Shown: positions 51,868 through 63,342, counted from the stretch's first letter. The stretch is DNA of 64,000 bases from Phoma sp. XZ068 (GCA_004835665.1 RBKR01000003.1:1736001-1800000); one strand, 5' to 3'. Numbers and translations are program-made. The notes: generated from the letters alone by a model not told the origin.

Positions 51868-53985
51868 TCACCCTATCCATATGTAATTATCAGAAGCGCC
51901 TGTCTGCCCTGATGACAGAATATCCGCAGGCGCAGGGAGATTGTGTACAGTGTTCCTGGCACTTGCATTTGGCACGTATGGGAAGACAATGTTGGGCAGG
52001 TTCGGCGTACGCATATCTTGCTGCGTCCTAGACGTAGACGTACCCGCACCACTTGCAGACAAGGAATGTTTCAGTGGACCTGGAGGCGGCAACGAGGGCA
52101 GCGGTGCTGCTGTTGAGGAACCCATGTAGCTCCAGTGCGCTGTGGATGGTAGTTTAAGCGTGGCGAGAGGGTTGATGTGGAGGCCGTCGCTGGCTGTGAA
52201 TGGATTGTAGAGTAGATCGCTGGTAAGATGCATGGTAGCTTGGGTGCTCGTTGATGCTGCAGAGGATGAAGGTAGGGTTGCTGAGTTCTCATCGGCCCAC
52301 TGGAGGATGTTGCGGTTCAAGACGACAGGGCTTCGGTCGCCGTCGTCGTCATCGAATGTGAGATCGGTGATGGGGCCAAAGTTGCGTCGCATTGAATCGG
52401 ACTGTGGTGTTGTAGCAACTGGCTTGAGTGTGGCGACGGATGGCGCAGTAGGCGCGGTACTTATGGCCGTACGAGCAGTCGGTTTGTCGATCATATCAGA
52501 CGTCTTGCTGGACATTGTTGTTGGATGGTTGGACGCCAACACTTCCTGTGCTTTGATCTTGTCTGTCTGATCCTTGAGTGCACGCTCCTCTTTTGGCTTC
52601 AGCTTGTATCCAGCTTCGGCGAAGAGGTTTGGGTATCTGATACGGAAGCGGTCACGCAAGTCTGTAGGATGGCGCATGCCAAACCCCAGTTCAGCATCAT
52701 CGCGTATGGAGTGCCAGACAGGGCCATGACGCTTGAAGCCTTTCAGTAGGTTCTTATCGTCCGCATCACTGAACTCGCGGCGTGCTCGGCGCTTACTCTT
52801 GAGGAATGGCCCATGGACTTCCGTTTTGTTAGTCGCAGCTTGATTGACTGAGTCTGTGCCCTTGGGAGTTTTCCCCTGATTAGGCAGGATACGTTGGACC
52901 AGGTTTTCGACTGGCGTAAATACAGCCTCACTATCCGCTTGTACAGTGTCTGTCGGTGTCGTAGTAGATGATTCCTCCGGGGTAGCTGCTTTCCTAGCTT
53001 TGAGTCCTTCGCCAGGGCGGCAGACTCGGAATCGATCTTTCAAGTCCACGGCGGTTCGTCCTTGAAAGTGCAAGTCTGCACAGTCAAGTATTTGTTTCCA
53101 TCTGCCAATGCCGAACCTGCTGACTCCGGTGAGCAAGTCTTCTGTCTCTTTCTGTGACCACCTGGTCCGCTTCCGCGGGGCCTTGGCTTTACTCGGAGTT
53201 CGATCTGAAGTTTGGCTCACCGACAGAGACCCTGCTGCATGCGCAGTGCGCAGTCCCTGCTCTTCGATCCTTCTTTGGGTGCTAACTGCAGCTGTCGTTC
53301 GTCCTACGTCATCGCTTTCGTTTTCATTCCCCTTCTGTGGCGACGATCGAGCTTTGGCCAGTTCCTCCGTGCCACTTGAGGGAAAGGCATTTCCAAGGCT
53401 GAATCGATCACTGACATCGCTCACAAGTCCGCTTCTGTCGCTGGTGATGGGTGGAAATAATCTACTTTTGGGCGGTAGTGGTGGAGGCTGATGCAGACCT
53501 TGCAGCAATGGCGGGATTCTTGGCCTCTTCGCAGTTTTTCGTGGGACCTGTGGAGGCTTAGGTAACTGTATCAATGAACTGTCACCCCCAGTGTATCCAA
53601 CGGAGTTGTGATTTTCGTCTCGTCTATGTCCATCTGGTGAAGTTGCGGTAGGGCCTAAACCTGGACCCTCGTTTCTGATATTGAAGATCGCATGCTGTGG
53701 CGTCTGACGACCAGATGTAGGCTGAAATTGATGAGACGAAGATGCTGGATCATTCAAGACTCGTGCGATCGGTGCGCTAGAATGCCCTTGCAATGTCGTT
53801 TTGTTCTGTGGATCGGCATGATCATGGTGACCGCGAGAATCACGGTTTGAGCGTGCCTCCTCAACGACAGCTACGGGATCAATATACCGGGGCGCAGCCG
53901 GTGCAGTAGTGGTTAGCACGGAAGGATCAAGGGTAAGTCTTTTATAAGGCGACTGATCTAGCAACGTTGCTATTCGAGGTTCCAT
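51868..53985 (-). CDS. Double-Myb telobox protein (Tay1/Teb1-like)
   Basis: The intronless frame of 705 residues has two Myb/SANT domains of the telobox type. The first (about 268-318) reads RTRWSQKETEDLLTGVSRFG...GRTAVDLKDRFRVC; VDLKDRFR is the DNA-contacting telobox helix. The second (about 400-452) reads RREFSDADDKNLLKGFKRHG...RHPTDLRDRFRIRYP. The rest is disordered, with Pro-rich (PPPLPPKS) and Ser/Thr-rich stretches. Two tandem telobox domains are the design of Yarrowia Tay1 and fission yeast Teb1, which bind TTAGGG-like repeats at telomeres and in promoters. Nuclear location and a telomere or transcription role are inferred. Confidence 0.82.
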   Translation of the reverse strand: MEPRIATLLDQSPYKRLTLDPSVLTTTAPAAPRYIDPVAVVEEARSNRDSRGHHDHADPQNKTTLQGHSSAPIARVLNDPASSSHQFQPTSGRQTPQHAIFNIRNEGPGLGPTATSPDGHRRDENHNSVGYTGGDSSLIQLPKPPQVPRKTAKRPRIPPLLQGLHQPPPLPPKSRLFPPITSDRSGLVSDVSDRFSLGNAFPSSGTEELAKARSSPQKGNENESDDVGRTTAAVSTQRRIEEQGLRTAHAAGSLSVSQTSDRTPSKAKAPRKRTRWSQKETEDLLTGVSRFGIGRWKQILDCADLHFQGRTAVDLKDRFRVCRPGEGLKARKAATPEESSTTTPTDTVQADSEAVFTPVENLVQRILPNQGKTPKGTDSVNQAATNKTEVHGPFLKSKRRARREFSDADDKNLLKGFKRHGPVWHSIRDDAELGFGMRHPTDLRDRFRIRYPNLFAEAGYKLKPKEERALKDQTDKIKAQEVLASNHPTTMSSKTSDMIDKPTARTAISTAPTAPSVATLKPVATTPQSDSMRRNFGPITDLTFDDDDGDRSPVVLNRNILQWADENSATLPSSSAASTSTQATMHLTSDLLYNPFTASDGLHINPLATLKLPSTAHWSYMGSSTAAPLPSLPPPGPLKHSLSASGAGTSTSRTQQDMRTPNLPNIVFPYVPNASARNTVHNLPAPADILSSGQTGASDNYIWIG

Positions 53986-54737
53986 TAGGGTACGAGTGAG
54001 GTGTCGGAGGTCTGCTTCTCGGAAGAAACGCGGAGGCGAAGCTAGCGTCGTCGTCCCAGCCCAACATCAGGCTGACTGCGCCAGTCTCGGAACTTCCTAT
54101 AACACCTTACCTCAACGTGAAGTGCACATGCTTTCCGAAACTGGTTGATTTTCTGGTGCATATCTATCGAAAGTCTCATTTTATCAAACTTGCAGTTTTG
54201 CCATGGTCTTGACTTCCGTGTCCCCACCAAACCCGCTGTGGGTCAGTGGCACGGTCGGCCTAGATACCTGTTTACACTCAATGCAAGGCTGAACTAACCA
54301 CAGCTGTTGAACATTCCGCTACGATGCCGAGGTACATATATACCTTGATTTCGAACGCCTTGGAAGTTCTTACAAGTACCTGATTGCTGGTTGCTTAAAG
54401 CCTGCAGAGACTCATATTCATTCGCCTCCTTATCCACGATAATTGCGGCATCCTCATGTGGATTATAGCCGGACTTGGCCTTGACTATGTATATGATATG
54501 TGGAATATTTCTGTGCGCTAAGGAGTATGCTGACGCCTTATCCGTTCTCGATTCGAGACTAATTAGCAGAGCATCCTTCGTGCTCCCAGACCTTCAGGGA
54601 TGTTGCAGCAGGGCCAATATTTACGTCTACAGCGACCCACCGCCGCTGTCAGCAAATAGGTGGTCATTAGACTACAAAAGTCGGAACTGCCGCCCCAGCT
54701 CGGCAATTTAGCACTATCGCTGGGTTTCTCTGTCAAT
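53986..54737. other. Divergent promoter between Myb protein and tyrosinase
   Basis: No gene is seen in 752 bases. The region should hold both promoters. Confidence 0.5.
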
Positions 54738-56060
54738 ATGTTGGTACCAATTGTTCAAGTTTTGGCCCTGGCAGCCACAGTTCAGGCAGCCGTGCCAAAG
54801 CCTCGAGATTTGGTGGATAAAGATGCAGTCAAAGATCTACAGCACCAGGCAATTGCAGCCCTCAATAAGTTCAAAGTAAGCAGCACTCAAGGATGCTCAA
54901 TGTCCAACGCCGCTATCAGAAAAGACTGGTAAATACGTTCTCTCCACCGGGCTTGGATGCAAATATCCAAAGACTTACGCAAGGACAGGGACTCAATGTC
55001 AGCAAATGAACGCAAAGCATACTCGACTGCTGTTCAATGCTTGCTCAGTTCCCCTTCAAAGTCTGATCCATTAATAGTCCCAGGTGCACGCAACAGATAC
55101 GATGACTTCGTTGGACAACACATCAACCAGACCCTGACCATCCACGGCACCGGGAACTTCTTGACCTGGGTGAGTCCTTTTATATTAGTCCGGTTTTGGT
55201 AATACTGATTTTTTTTCTCAGCATCGACTTTTCGTCTACTCGTACGAGAAAGCACTACGAGAAGAATGCAATTACAATGGCTACCAGCCATACTGGAACT
55301 GGTTTTCTTACCAAGATAGCTTAAAGAAGTCTCCAGTTTTCGACGGGTCCGCCACAAGTATGAGCGGTGATGGCTCTTACGTCTTTCACAACGGTAGCCT
55401 TGGCGGCGGCGGCGCCATCTTCCTCCCATCAGGAGAAGGTGGTGGGTGTCTCCAGGATGGTCCTTTCAAGGGCATGGTCGCGAATCTCGGCCCCATTTCG
55501 CCTACGATGAGGGGCCAAACGAGAGCCAACGGCAGCCTGACATACAATCCTCGCTGTCTGAAGCGTGATTTGACCACTTACGCGTCCTCAAACTGGCTAA
55601 CGACTGAGAACCTCCTGAACTTGACAACTGGAGATGCGTCGAAATCAATCAAGCTATTCCAGAATGAGTACGTAGAGATCGAATATCGGAGCACTCATCA
55701 TAGCTGTTGCTAATTCATTCCAGGCTTCAGGGACGATTTTCTGATGGTTTTCTAGGCCTTCACGCCGCAGGCCACTTCAGCATCGGCGGCGACGCAGGAG
55801 ACATCTTTTCGTCGCCGGTAGATCCTGTATTCTTCTTGCATCATACAATGCTTGACAGAGTCTACTGGATCTGGCAAGCATTGCACATGGACCAAGCGCA
55901 CACTATTGCTGGCACACTCACCCTAAACAACAATCCGCCCAGCCGTAACACTACCTTAGAGGACTTAATCCAGGTGAATTACCTGAATGTCGATGCTACA
56001 CCAATTAGAAATCTGACTGATACTTTGGGTGAGGCACCTTTATGCTACATCTACCAGTAA
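54738..56060 (+). CDS. Short secreted tyrosinase
   Basis: Tyrosinases oxidise phenols with a pair of copper ions. Four exons (54738-54928, 54989-55169, 55222-55667, 55724-56060) join in frame to 384 codons; introns are 60, 52 and 56 bases. Residues 1-18 are a signal peptide (LALAATVQA). The CuA site shows H116 and H125 (IHGTGNFLTWHRLF, eight residues apart) with an upstream His near QHINQT. The CuB site shows H286, H290 (LHAAGHF) and H312/H313 (VFFLHHTMLDRVYWIW). The second intron falls just before H125. There are several N-glycosylation sites. The protein lacks the C-terminal lid domain of long tyrosinases and belongs to the short secreted class. Melanin-like pigment or phenol detoxification is possible. 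Confidence 0.9.
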
Positions 56061-56252
56061 GAAAAGAAGAGGCATATACAGGCACAGAAATTGATCGATA
56101 CTGAACGCTCCAATGCTCCTAAATAGCACCAATCATATCATTTTCAAATAATATCAACTTTATTACGGCTATGTCTATTATGCACTCCGCTATCATTGTC
56201 AATCTAGACAAACATCGTCCTTCTACCATAATCAATGAATTACCAAGCGCAT

Positions 56253-58069
56253 TCATGACATAATGCTCAGCCCTTGACTCCTCCCACTCCACAGGTACAC
56301 CGCAACCAACGTGAGAAAAATCGGTGCCCACCACTGCAACCAAGTCGAGTAGGCCGTCTTGCTCTGCACATCCAGACGGCTCTTCAGCCGGACCCCCTTC
56401 TTTTGCATAACCCTACACTCCTCCTTCATCGTCGCCGCTTCTCCCTGATCCATACGCTTTGGTCCTATCCTGAGCTTCGCCAGTACATCGTCACTGACTA
56501 GCTTTGCACCTGCAAGCACAATCGGCATACCGGTTCCAGGATGCGCGCTCGCGCCGACAAAATACAAGTCGTCGATGGACGCGTGCTTGGTCTTAGGTCG
56601 GAAAGAAAGGACGTTGAAGAACGAGTGCGAGAGCCCCAGGATTGCGCCACGGTCGAGATTGAAGGTGGACTTCCAGGTTACCGGGGTGTTGATTACTTCC
56701 TCCACGATGTGGGCTCCGACATTGATGTTGAGACGTGCTTCAATCGTCTTGAGGATCGTATCGCGCGCTACTTGCACCATAGCGTTGAAGTCCTGGGTTT
56801 GCCCGGAGCTGTCCTTAGAGCCCCTGTGTGAGTCGGACCCGTAGTCTGCGAGGTGACCTACTGGGACGAGAACCACGATAGAGTCGCAGCCTGTAGGCGC
56901 AGCCGATGCGTCAACGCGTGAGGGTACGTTGACGTAGAAACTCGGTTGGTCAGGAATGAGGTGCTTTTTGAAGATACTGTCAAAGGACTCTTTGTAGTCT
57001 TCAGCGAGGAAGATGTTGTGTGCTGAAAGCTCCGGGAATTGCTTATCCAGCGCCCAATAAAATGATATACTTGAACACGAAGCTTTGCGTCCCTGGAGGG
57101 ATTTGGCGTAGGTGGATGATGGGAGGAGCTCGTTATAGGCGTACGTTAAGTCGGCATTGCAAACGACCATTTCTGCGGTGAGTGGCGGCCTGCCATCTTG
57201 GAAAGTTACTCCAGTTGCGCGTTTCCCGTCGTTGGAGAGCTGTATCCCTGAGATAGGGCTGTTGAACATGTATTTGACACCGTTGCGCTCGCCAATGCTG
57301 ACCAAGGCCTCGATGACCTTGTGGAAGCCACCGATGGGATACCAGATTCCTTCAGCAAGTTCCGTATACTGCAAGAGACTGTACGTTCCAGGAGCATCGA
57401 ATGGACTCATGCCCATATACATACTCGCAAACGTAAAAACCCTTCTCAGTCTTTCTGTTCGAAAGTAGACGCTAGCTCTGGTGTAAATGCTCTCAAATGG
57501 ATGCAGCGCAATCAAGTGGCGCAAGAAACTCGGGCGAGCCATACTAAAAAGCGAGTAGAAGTTCCTTTTCAACACATGGATTACCGATAACTCGTAGTGC
57601 CGATGCGACTCCTGCAGGAAACCAAGATAGCGCTCGAAGCCATCTTTCCCTTCGAATCGCTCCACTTCCTCTTTCATGACAGCAACATCGGTTGATAGCT
57701 TGAAAGTTGTCCCATCATGAAAATGGACATTGTAGTTGGGATTGCACTTGACTAAATGAACGCCTTCAGCTTCCAGTGATGTCCCGAGGTCCCGGAATGT
57801 CTCTTTGAAGAGCTCAGGCAGGAGAAGCAGACTGGGTCCTTGGTCAAACCTCTATCAGCATGTCAGTCTTCAGCTCAAATCCATTACCAAAATTAGCATA
57901 CATAGCCTTCGCGATGTATCAAACTACACCTCCCACCGGAGAAGTCGTTCTTCTCCACAACCGTGACTTTGCATCCCGCCTGGGCGAGGCGGGCGGCCGT
58001 TGCAACGCCACCAGCACCAGCACCAACAACAATCACACTTGGGCGCGCGTCAATCTCTTGTTTTCCCAT
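56253..58069 (-). CDS. carB: Phytoene desaturase (CarB/AL-1)
   Basis: CarB introduces the double bonds that turn phytoene into lycopene or further, using FAD. Two exons (58069-57902, 57851-56253) join in frame to 588 codons; the 50-base intron has GTATGC and CTGAT signals. The N-terminal Rossmann motif VIVVGAGAGGVATAARLAQAG is followed by VVEKNDFSGGRCS, and FDQGPSLLLLPELF comes straight after the intron. The C-terminal carotenoid desaturase signature is DDLYFVGASAHPGTGMPIVL. A membrane anchor (WAPIFLTLVAVYLWSG) ends the protein. Length and marks match Neurospora AL-1 and Fusarium CarB. It is convergent with the tyrosinase gene (192 bases apart) and lies 10 kb from carRA. Confidence 0.96.
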
Positions 58070-58861
58070 CCTCAAGAGGTGGAAGTGGCGATCTTATAAC
58101 GAGGAACCACCGCGTGGTAGAGACGCGACTTTACGCGGATCTCGCAAGCGGCGCAGGCATTCCAATTCAAGAAGTCATGACGTTGTGACATGTGAATAAA
58201 GTAGCGAGTGGAGCCCCCACGAGAGCCTCATCTCGATAACTATCCTTCAAGCCATCGCAACCACCAATTGTTTGTGATCGAGGATGAATATGCGATACAA
58301 AACGCGTTGAACCTACAATGTACTAGATGTCCAGCAGCTTGTTGTAGTTGACAGTAGGTTCAGCGGCACTGCCATTGCCGGACCATCCAATCGGTTCGAT
58401 CCGAACGCTGATACTTCACGATTTCCAGTACCAGTCCAACTACCTTGCCATTACATTTCCGAAGTGTAGCTTGTTATTCCCGCGCAGCTTTGCATGCATC
58501 ACACATCTTTCGTTTATAGGTCTCATCGAGAGGGAATGAAACCAACATCTGAATAGAACTTCAAGCCCAAACACTAGGCCGCGGTCAGAACTACGACTTA
58601 GACTTCGAGGCCGCCCATCCGAACTGACATCACACATAAATGGATCAGAACTTGTGGGTAACTGCGCTTGCGCTGCGCTTACAACGGCAGCTCTCGGCCT
58701 CACCTCATAGTAACGTCACTGCTCAGATAGGTAGCTACACAAATGCGGAAGCTCAGATTCCAAGACTTACACCACACTGCTATACCCAGATTGAGGACAA
58801 AATCTAACCCTAGTTTCATACCTAACACACCACACAGTGCATCAGGATATCAAAATACAAC
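58070..58861. other. Divergent promoter between carB and the SDR gene
   Basis: No gene is seen in 792 bases. The region should drive both carB and the extended SDR. Confidence 0.5.
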
Positions 58862-59756
58862 ATGAAGATTGCCATCACAGGAGCCAGAGGCACCGTGGGA
58901 CAAGAGGTAGTCAAGTTATGCGCCAAAGCAGGCTACTCGACGGTCCAAATAAACCGCACAGAAGAGAAAAACAACGGCTTCGAAAACACAGAAATGCGCA
59001 CCGCAGACGCAGCATCCGACTACGACGCCACTCTGCAAGCCTTCAAAGGCTGCGACGCCATCATCCACCTCGCCGCGATCCCCAACCCCGTCGACACCCC
59101 GGACCACAAAGTACACTCCAACAACGTCAACTCGGCGTTCAACGGCTTCCGGGCCGCAGGCGAACTCGGCATCAAGAAGATATGCTATGCCTCTAGTGTG
59201 AATGCAATTGGCCTCGCGTACGCCAACCAACCGCTGAAATTCCCATACTTCCCCATCGATGAAGACTACCCCGTTAACCCCACGGACTCGTACGCGCTGG
59301 CGAAGCACGAGGCCGAGACGCAAGCCCGGGCATTCGTGAATTGGTTCCCAGGGACGAAGATTGCGCTTATGAGGATCCACGAGGTTGCGCCGAAGAATGA
59401 GGTCCGCGACGAGCATGATGAGAACTGGAAGGATGCTGCTGTCGGTACGTCTTGGGCTTTCTCAAGCGGCTAGTCTTGCAATGCTAATTGATTCAGGCCA
59501 GCTATGGGGCTGGGTGCACCCGCAAGCCACAGCGCGTGCCTGTCTTGCTGCGCTCGAGAAGGCGGATAAGTTCGAGGGCGCGCAGGTTTTCAACGTCATT
59601 GCGCCTGATACGACGCAGAAGACGCCGTCCAAGGAGCTGGCAAAGAAGTACTACCCGGATGCTGAGATTCGGGCGGGTTTGGAGGGGAATGCATCGTTTT
59701 GGACGACGGATAAGGCGAAGAGGGTGTTGGGGTGGGAGCATACTGAGAAGCAGTGA
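58862..59756 (+). CDS. Extended short-chain dehydrogenase / NAD-dependent epimerase
   Basis: Two exons (58862-59444, 59497-59756) join in frame to 280 codons; the 52-base intron has GTACGT and GCTAAT signals. The protein begins with the dinucleotide motif MKIAITGARGTVGQEVVKL, of the extended SDR TGxxGxxG type, followed by HLAAIPNPVD, ASSVNAIG and the catalytic SYALAKHEAE (YxxxK). The C-terminal part (FWTTDKAKRVLGWEHTE) is the usual end of epimerase-type SDRs. Members act on sugar nucleotides or other carbonyls; the substrate cannot be read. No signal peptide. Confidence 0.87.
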
Positions 59757-60057
59757 GCGATTCGCTGAAATGCGATTTATGCCAACAATAATGATTGTTA
59801 GTAATGAAAGACAATGCATATAATGCCTCTGTGGACGACGAATGGTACGACGAATGGTACGACGAATGCAATTATGAGCTGAAGGTTTCAAAAGTCTATT
59901 GATATCATTCTACGGTCTACAAACATTCACGCTCACACTTGCCTTACGCAAGTATGTAGTCGCCGCCTCAAACTCAGTTCTATACTAGCGCCATCCGCAA
60001 TGCCGATTCAAAGTAATACAAACCAGTGCCGCTTCCGTTCGTGTGTTTGAAACACGC
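59757..60057. other. Convergent 3' flanks with a short tandem repeat
   Basis: Both neighbouring genes end here. A 12-base unit repeats about three times at 59834-59868. No gene is seen. Confidence 0.5.
59834..59868. repeat. 12-base tandem repeat, about three copies
   Basis: The unit acgacgaatggt is repeated three times almost exactly in a 3' flank, ending with a partial copy. It is a minor minisatellite with no evident role. Confidence 0.8.
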
Positions 60058-60774
60058 TCAGTGGGTGCCATTGGTGACCTTGGCATCGCTCATCTTCTCG
60101 TCCGAGTTCTTGCCGTGGTACTCCTTGATGCCCTCGGGGGTGGCCTTGATGGTGTCCATGCCGGGGTTCCAGTTAGCAGGGCAAACCTCGCCGTACTTGT
60201 CGGTGAACTGGAAGGCGTCAATCAGACGGAGAGCCTCGTCGACGCTGCGGCCAACGGGCAGGTCGTTGATGGTGATCTGGCGCAGCACGCCGGCGGGGTC
60301 AATGAGGAACAGGCCGCGCAGCGCAATGCCCTCCTCCTCGATCAGGACGCCGTAGTCCTTGCTGATGGCGTGGTTCTTGTCCGACAACAGGGGAATGTTG
60401 ATCTTGCCAAGGCCGCCGTCCTTCTTCGCGGTGTTGGTCCAGGCGAGCAGCGAGTACTCCGAGTCGGTGGAGGCGAAGACGACGCGAGCACCGCGGGCCT
60501 CGAAGTCGGCAGCGCGATCGCTGAAGGCTAGGATCTCGGTCGGGCAGACGAAAGTCCAGGCCATGGGGACGAAGCCTAGGACAAGCCACTGCTTGCTGGA
60601 TGTGAACTGGGTGAGGCTGACATCTTGAGAGTGTTAGCATGCAATTGTAACGTAAATTGTGGGTAGCAAGTAGGTGGACGCACCCTCAAAGGTGCCATCG
60701 ACGACAGCGGTGCCAGAGAAGGCGGGCGCGGGCCTCTGCACGCGGGCCTTGGGTGTGTAGGTGGGGAAAGACAT
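60058..60774 (-). CDS. Typical 2-Cys peroxiredoxin (Tsa1/PrxA-type)
   Basis: The enzyme reduces hydrogen peroxide through a reactive cysteine that is recycled by thioredoxin. Two exons (60774-60684, 60623-60058) join in frame to 218 codons; the 60-base intron has a GCTAAC branch. The peroxidatic cysteine is in FVPMAWTFVCPTEI and the resolving cysteine in GEVCPANWNPG, the typical 2-Cys layout. The conserved LSDKNHAISKDYGV and GLFLIDPAGVLRQ are family marks. Cytosolic; no signal is seen. The tail after the resolving cysteine is longer than in yeast Tsa1 (EYHGKNSDEKMSDAKVTNG). Confidence 0.94.
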
Positions 60775-62036
60775 GGCTATGTTTAGAGCTCGAGTAGTGC
60801 AACTAAGGCGAGGGTCCAATGGCAGGTAACGGTCGCTTAAAGGTTTGGTCGGTGCAACTTCTGCGTGAAGTTTGTCGAGATTATTAGGTCGTAGGGAGGG
60901 GAAGAATAAAAGGCTGCAAGAACAGGTATGGGCAGATTAACTTGCGACAAGATGTCAAAACGCGTATCTGATTTGGGTTTAGGGCGCAGGTGGATGTCGG
61001 ATTCGAGTCGGTGTGGCGGACTCGGAGCAGACAAGCGCGGTGGATTATATAGCAGTCGTGCAGTAGCGAACCAGTGCGTGGTAGCATCTATTAAAGGCTT
61101 TTCTTCTTCTGCCAGGACCAGTCAGGCCAGTCAGGCCACGACCATGTGCAGCGGCCCGCTACAAAACTTCCGTCATCGGCGGCTTCGGCATCATGGTCGA
61201 GGCACGGCTGCTTACACAGTGCTCATGTCGCAATGCAGTGTCCACTTATCTGCCCTTAGTCGCTGCGCATCGCATTGAAGCGGGAATCTGATAACGATGC
61301 GACCCACCTGCTATGTCACTGCGGCTCTGCGGTGTGCGTCGAGGTGCAGAGAGCCAGCGCAGCGCGGCCAGATCGAAACCTAGATACCGCGGTACCTGCA
61401 TGACCTGCATGAGGCAGGGTGGCTTGAAAAGTAGCGCCGCGTCTCGCCGATCACGAGGCTTCGCGCAATGTACGTGCAAGTTGACGCGACGGCCTTGAAA
61501 GGATCACTAGCGCAAAGATTTCTCTTATCAGATGCTCGTCCATAGCGGCATCTCTCGCCGTCTCTTCCCACGCTTGTATGACTTTGTTAAGCCGCATAGC
61601 GCAGAGGTGGAGCGGCACCTCTGCCGTGGACTCGTACTTGAACGCGAGTGGCCACGCGTTCGGCTTCTCGAGTCGTGTGATTCTTACAAAGTGCTCAGGG
61701 TCTAGTCCGCACATTTACAAAGCTTCGCCATGATCGACGCAAGCGAGCTTTTGAAAAGTTTGGGACATGATGACTGCAGATCGAGATGGTCTTGTGTTGA
61801 GTCAACCCTGATGAACCGCATCTGACCGGTATACGGCAATACGGCACTGTGAGTACCCCATGGGCACGACATGGTTGGGAGTCAAGTGTAACTGTGTCAC
61901 AAGCAAACACTATATCCGGTTTTGTCTCATGCAGAACGTGGAATCCATGTGGAAGAATTGCATTGCTCATTCGAGACCTGGGTATCGTAAATATCACTGA
62001 ACGCCTGATGTGTAAACATCGAATCGAGTTCCTCTC
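60775..62036. other. Long intergenic, peroxiredoxin promoter side
   Basis: The 1.26 kb hold the peroxiredoxin promoter and the 3' flank of CENP-O, both on the minus strand. A minus-strand frame at 61451-61714 has a reasonable composition but no motif I can name. No other feature is seen. Confidence 0.45.
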
Positions 62037-62924
62037 CTAGGACGAAAGTCTGCGAAGCAGGCCGGAAAGTGGTCCCACAGCCTTTGTGCTTGACACAGCG
62101 TCTCGGTGTCCACCTTTGGCTCTGCAAATACCTTTCTCGACCCTGCCGTCTTTGGTGACTACTAAAACTGCCGTGCGCTCATCAGACCAGGTGATTGTGA
62201 CTTGGCGCACGGCAGCGTCTGCTTCAATGTCTATGATGCGAGTTGGAATATTACCATCATCATCCCCAGCATCTGAACTGTCGTCGCTCACAAACGCATT
62301 CAGCACCCTCCCACCAGAGATGACATCGGCTTCGACATCATCGTCTGCCTGCGCATCCGGTAGCTTTGCCTCTCGTCTGAGGTCCTGAACAACCCGGAGA
62401 CGCATATGCCAACTGACCAACTCCCTCCTCAGTGCTCGTCCAAACTTGACAAGATCCTGCTCTACATCCTTTGCACCATCCCCGTCTTTCGCGCCTTGTG
62501 GTAGCCACCTATTGGCCAGTTGTTGCAGTGGAATGCATGGTGGTATCGTGTGCTTGTGGATTCGCAGCCGATTCGAGTTCTCGTGTTCTCTGAGTGTGAA
62601 GAGGACGTGGTAGGTGTCGACGAAACCACCGTTGATGGGCACCTCGACACTGATACCCAGAATGTCGCCGTTGTTCACGGCGTAAGGGTCGGGGTCCTTC
62701 ACTTTGTACGCGGTCACGCCTGCGCAGGCGCGATATATGTTTTCGAGGTTTCGTTTCAACTGTTGCTCGATGATGCGCTTTGCGCTCGCATCGTTGCCAA
62801 GACGCACCGCGAGGTGGGGCTGCGAGAGGAGGACTGAGGATTGGTTTGCGCGGTGTGCTTTCAGCGTAGCTATGCGGGCATGCAAGTTGCTGATATCAGA
62901 GTCCAGCTGTTCGATAGAGTCCAT
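62037..62924 (-). CDS. MCM21: CENP-O/Mcm21 kinetochore protein
   Basis: CENP-O (Mcm21) is part of the COMA/CCAN inner-kinetochore complex that links centromeric chromatin to microtubules. The intronless 295-residue frame starts with a coiled coil (IEQLDSDISNLHARIATLKAHR). The RWD-like domain follows: NNGDILGISVEVPINGGFVDTYHVLFT, then HKHTIPPCIPLQQLANRWLP, which is the family signature. The C-terminal half has a charged loop (DDDVEADVISG) and a second RWD-like part (VRQVTITWSDERTAVLVVTKDG). The sequence is fast-evolving, as usual for kinetochore proteins, and the call rests on the HTIPxxIPLxxLAxxxLP motif. Confidence 0.85.
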   Translation of the reverse strand: MDSIEQLDSDISNLHARIATLKAHRANQSSVLLSQPHLAVRLGNDASAKRIIEQQLKRNLENIYRACAGVTAYKVKDPDPYAVNNGDILGISVEVPINGGFVDTYHVLFTLREHENSNRLRIHKHTIPPCIPLQQLANRWLPQGAKDGDGAKDVEQDLVKFGRALRRELVSWHMRLRVVQDLRREAKLPDAQADDDVEADVISGGRVLNAFVSDDSSDAGDDDGNIPTRIIDIEADAAVRQVTITWSDERTAVLVVTKDGRVEKGICRAKGGHRDAVSSTKAVGPLSGLLRRLSS

Positions 62925-63342
62925 AATCGAGGCGTTGTTCGTGTTGTCGCAAACACCAAGCGTTCAGTGTTGATACTGCCAAACGCGACCGCACGTGCCG
63001 GACAGGGGTGACGTGTGTGAACCGCATCGCCGCCCCGGCCCCGCTAGGCAGCTTTGAGCGCGAGAGGCCACGATTTCCGTCCAGGAACGACCGGGGTCAC
63101 AACACCGTCACTGTACCAGTACTGCCCGCAGGCTGCTGTTACGGTCTTCTATACGTTTCCTTGTACTAATTCAAGTCGCTCCTTCACACTTTACTCACTG
63201 CCCACGGCACCTTCCCCAGATCCCTGACGCCTGCCGCGCCCGTCGCATTCACAACTCCACTCTCATTCCCGTCTACCCGGCTCATTCCAACCCCGGCGAG
63301 TCCCGAGCACCCCTCCAGGCAGGGTACGCAAGCTTCCCACAA
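62925..63342. other. Divergent promoter between CENP-O and acetyl-CoA transporter
   Basis: No gene is seen. A CT-rich stretch ends just before the start at 63343. Confidence 0.5.

Noticed and set aside
61451..61714. Minus-strand frame of 87 codons between peroxiredoxin and CENP-O
   Set aside because: Composition is coding-like but I can name no motif and find no exon that joins to it in frame.
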